A DNA stretch of 14,796 nt from Lachnospiraceae bacterium. Its GTDB lineage: Bacteria > Bacillota > Clostridia > Lachnospirales > Lachnospiraceae. Below, piece after piece: positions 14,081 through 14,796 of this stretch. The notes under the pieces are model-generated. The model ran no database searches. It was not told the origin of the DNA and worked only from the letters and a program-made list of their open reading frames with translations. Position numbers and translations under genes: made by a program. Positions within the stretch are counted from its first letter, which is position 1. Each line of letters begins with the position of its first letter. The stretch lies in NCBI GenBank assembly GCA_024403585.1, contig JAKSRN010000020.1, positions 1 to 14,796 of the forward strand. Direction: 5' to 3'.

Positions 14081-14572
14081 ATGAAAAAAACAAATCGACA
14101 GATCGGACTTCTGGAAATCGGAAAACTGATCCCCTGTATATGTGTGCTTCTTTTACTTGTGAGTCTTCTGTCCAGCGGTAAGGTGAGTAATACAAGCATA
14201 GAAGATATGTCGGAGCTGGTGGTGGCCCAGGCAGATCTGTCCCATGTACAGCTGGCAGATAATCAGATGGTCAAACGCCTTTATGGGATCGATCCGTCTG
14301 CTTATGACGGAATCACACTCTATTATCCTGTCAGTAACATGGATGCGGATGAGATTTTTCTGATCCGTCTGGCGGATGTTTCTCAGCAGGAGACGGTGAA
14401 AGCGGCGATCGATGCCCGCCTGGAGACACAGCTTGCAAGCTTTGACGGCTATGGTGTAGACCAGTATGACAAGCTGGAGAAAAGTGTTGTGGTAGTACAG
14501 GGTAATTATATTCTGTGGGTTTCCGGAGGAGATACAGAATCTCTTGTCCGTGCCTTCAGAGAAGGACTTTAG
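14081..14572 (+). CDS. DUF4358 domain-containing protein
   Basis: A 163-residue protein with one N-terminal hydrophobic segment at about 16-32, without a lipobox cysteine at the right place, so it is probably a membrane-anchored exported protein. The rest (about 45-163) matches the pattern I know for DUF4358: 'GITLYYPVSNMDADEIFLIRLAD', then 'ETVKAAIDARLETQLASFDGYGVDQYDKLEKS', then 'VVVQGNYILWVSG'. The family has no established biochemical role; members in Clostridia often sit beside MBOAT and SGNH/DHHW genes, which suggests an accessory part in surface-glycan acylation. AAGGGGG at 14068-14074 overlaps the preceding stop codon, and its own stop overlaps the next gene's Shine-Dalgarno sequence, so translation of the three genes is probably coupled. 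Confidence 0.85.
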   Translation: MKKTNRQIGLLEIGKLIPCICVLLLLVSLLSSGKVSNTSIEDMSELVVAQADLSHVQLADNQMVKRLYGIDPSAYDGITLYYPVSNMDADEIFLIRLADVSQQETVKAAIDARLETQLASFDGYGVDQYDKLEKSVVVVQGNYILWVSGGDTESLVRAFREGL

Positions 14573-14581
14573 GAGGTAACT

Positions 14582-14796
14582 ATGGCATTCGGTAATCTGT
14601 TTTTTGTACTTAGTTTTCTTCCGGTCAGTCTGATCCTCTATTATCTGATCCCCGGAAGATTCCCTATGGTCCGGAATATCGTGCTGGTTCTGATCAGCCT
14701 TCTGTTCTATTCCTGGGGGAACCCTCAGTATCTGATCCTGATCCTCTTCAGTGTATTCTACAATTATTTTGCAGCTTTGCAGATGTCTGTATATGG
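14582..14796 (+). CDS. MBOAT-family (AlgI-like) O-acyltransferase, N-terminal part
   Basis: The reading frame runs off the window after 71 codons. The start 'MAFGNLFFVLSFLPVSLILYYLIP' and the following 'LISLLFYSWGNPQYLILILFSVFYNYFAA' are the characteristic first helices of AlgI/DltB-type membrane-bound O-acyltransferases. These pass acyl groups, usually acetyl, across the membrane for transfer to exported polysaccharide. The catalytic His lies beyond the window edge. AGGAGG at 14571-14576, overlapping the DUF4358 stop, gives an ideal 5-nt spacing to the ATG. It is the third gene of the operon; more partners may follow outside the window. Confidence 0.92.
   Translation, partial: MAFGNLFFVLSFLPVSLILYYLIPGRFPMVRNIVLVLISLLFYSWGNPQYLILILFSVFYNYFAALQMSVY

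Noticed and set aside
1..14796. Search for CRISPR arrays, tRNA genes, insertion sequences and prophage genes
   Set aside because: No regularly spaced repeats, cloverleaf-like genes, transposase frames or terminal inverted repeats were seen by eye on either strand.

Overview
The window looks like chromosomal DNA of a gut-type Clostridia, most likely Lachnospiraceae. The grounds are moderate GC, strong AAGGAG-type ribosome binding sites, a T-box in front of pheST, a DUF4358/SGNH/MBOAT surface-polysaccharide cluster, and protein sequences of Firmicute type. Genus cannot be fixed from the sequence alone. All genes that I can support lie on the + strand. I see no tRNA, rRNA, insertion sequence, phage gene or CRISPR array.

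Layout. (1) Positions 1-105 are the tail of an XRE-type HTH protein. (2) Positions 174-4427 are a phenylalanyl-tRNA synthetase transcription unit: an extended -10 promoter, a tRNA-Phe-responsive T-box leader with intrinsic terminator, an unusually long 220-nt spacer, pheS, pheT, and a structured 3' region with a terminator and a small repeat. (3) Positions 4528-8648 are a tightly packed five-gene operon: a TVP38/TMEM64 (VTT-domain) membrane protein, a phosphatidylserine synthase, a phosphatidylserine decarboxylase, an OmpR-type response regulator and a sensor histidine kinase. The gaps are 24 nt or less, and two junctions overlap. Together they look like a phosphatidylethanolamine (PE) synthesis, distribution and control module. 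(4) Positions 8695-9925 hold galM (aldose 1-epimerase) with its own promoter, a possible 18-residue hydrophobic micro-ORF just behind it, and a hairpin terminator. (5) Positions 9975-11974 hold an NhaC-family Na+/H+ antiporter with an unusual cleavable-looking signal peptide and acidic extracytoplasmic N-terminus, a strong promoter, a leader hairpin and a strong terminator. (6) Positions 11976-13062 hold a TPR protein of unknown function. Its -10 element lies in the tail of the nhaC terminator. (7) From 13103 to the window edge there is a surface-modification operon: a membrane-anchored SGNH hydrolase-like protein with a Gln/Ala-rich tail, a DUF4358 protein, and the start of an AlgI-like MBOAT O-acyltransferase.

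How the genes work together. pheST makes one enzyme under tRNA-sensing control. The lipid operon plausibly converts CDP-diacylglycerol to phosphatidylserine and then to PE. Its VTT protein would move lipid across the bilayer, and its co-transcribed two-component system may sense the envelope; these last two roles are inference. The last cluster probably O-acylates an exported glycan. The most interesting item is the joining of a PE pathway, a VTT-family putative lipid transporter and a private two-component system in one operon.
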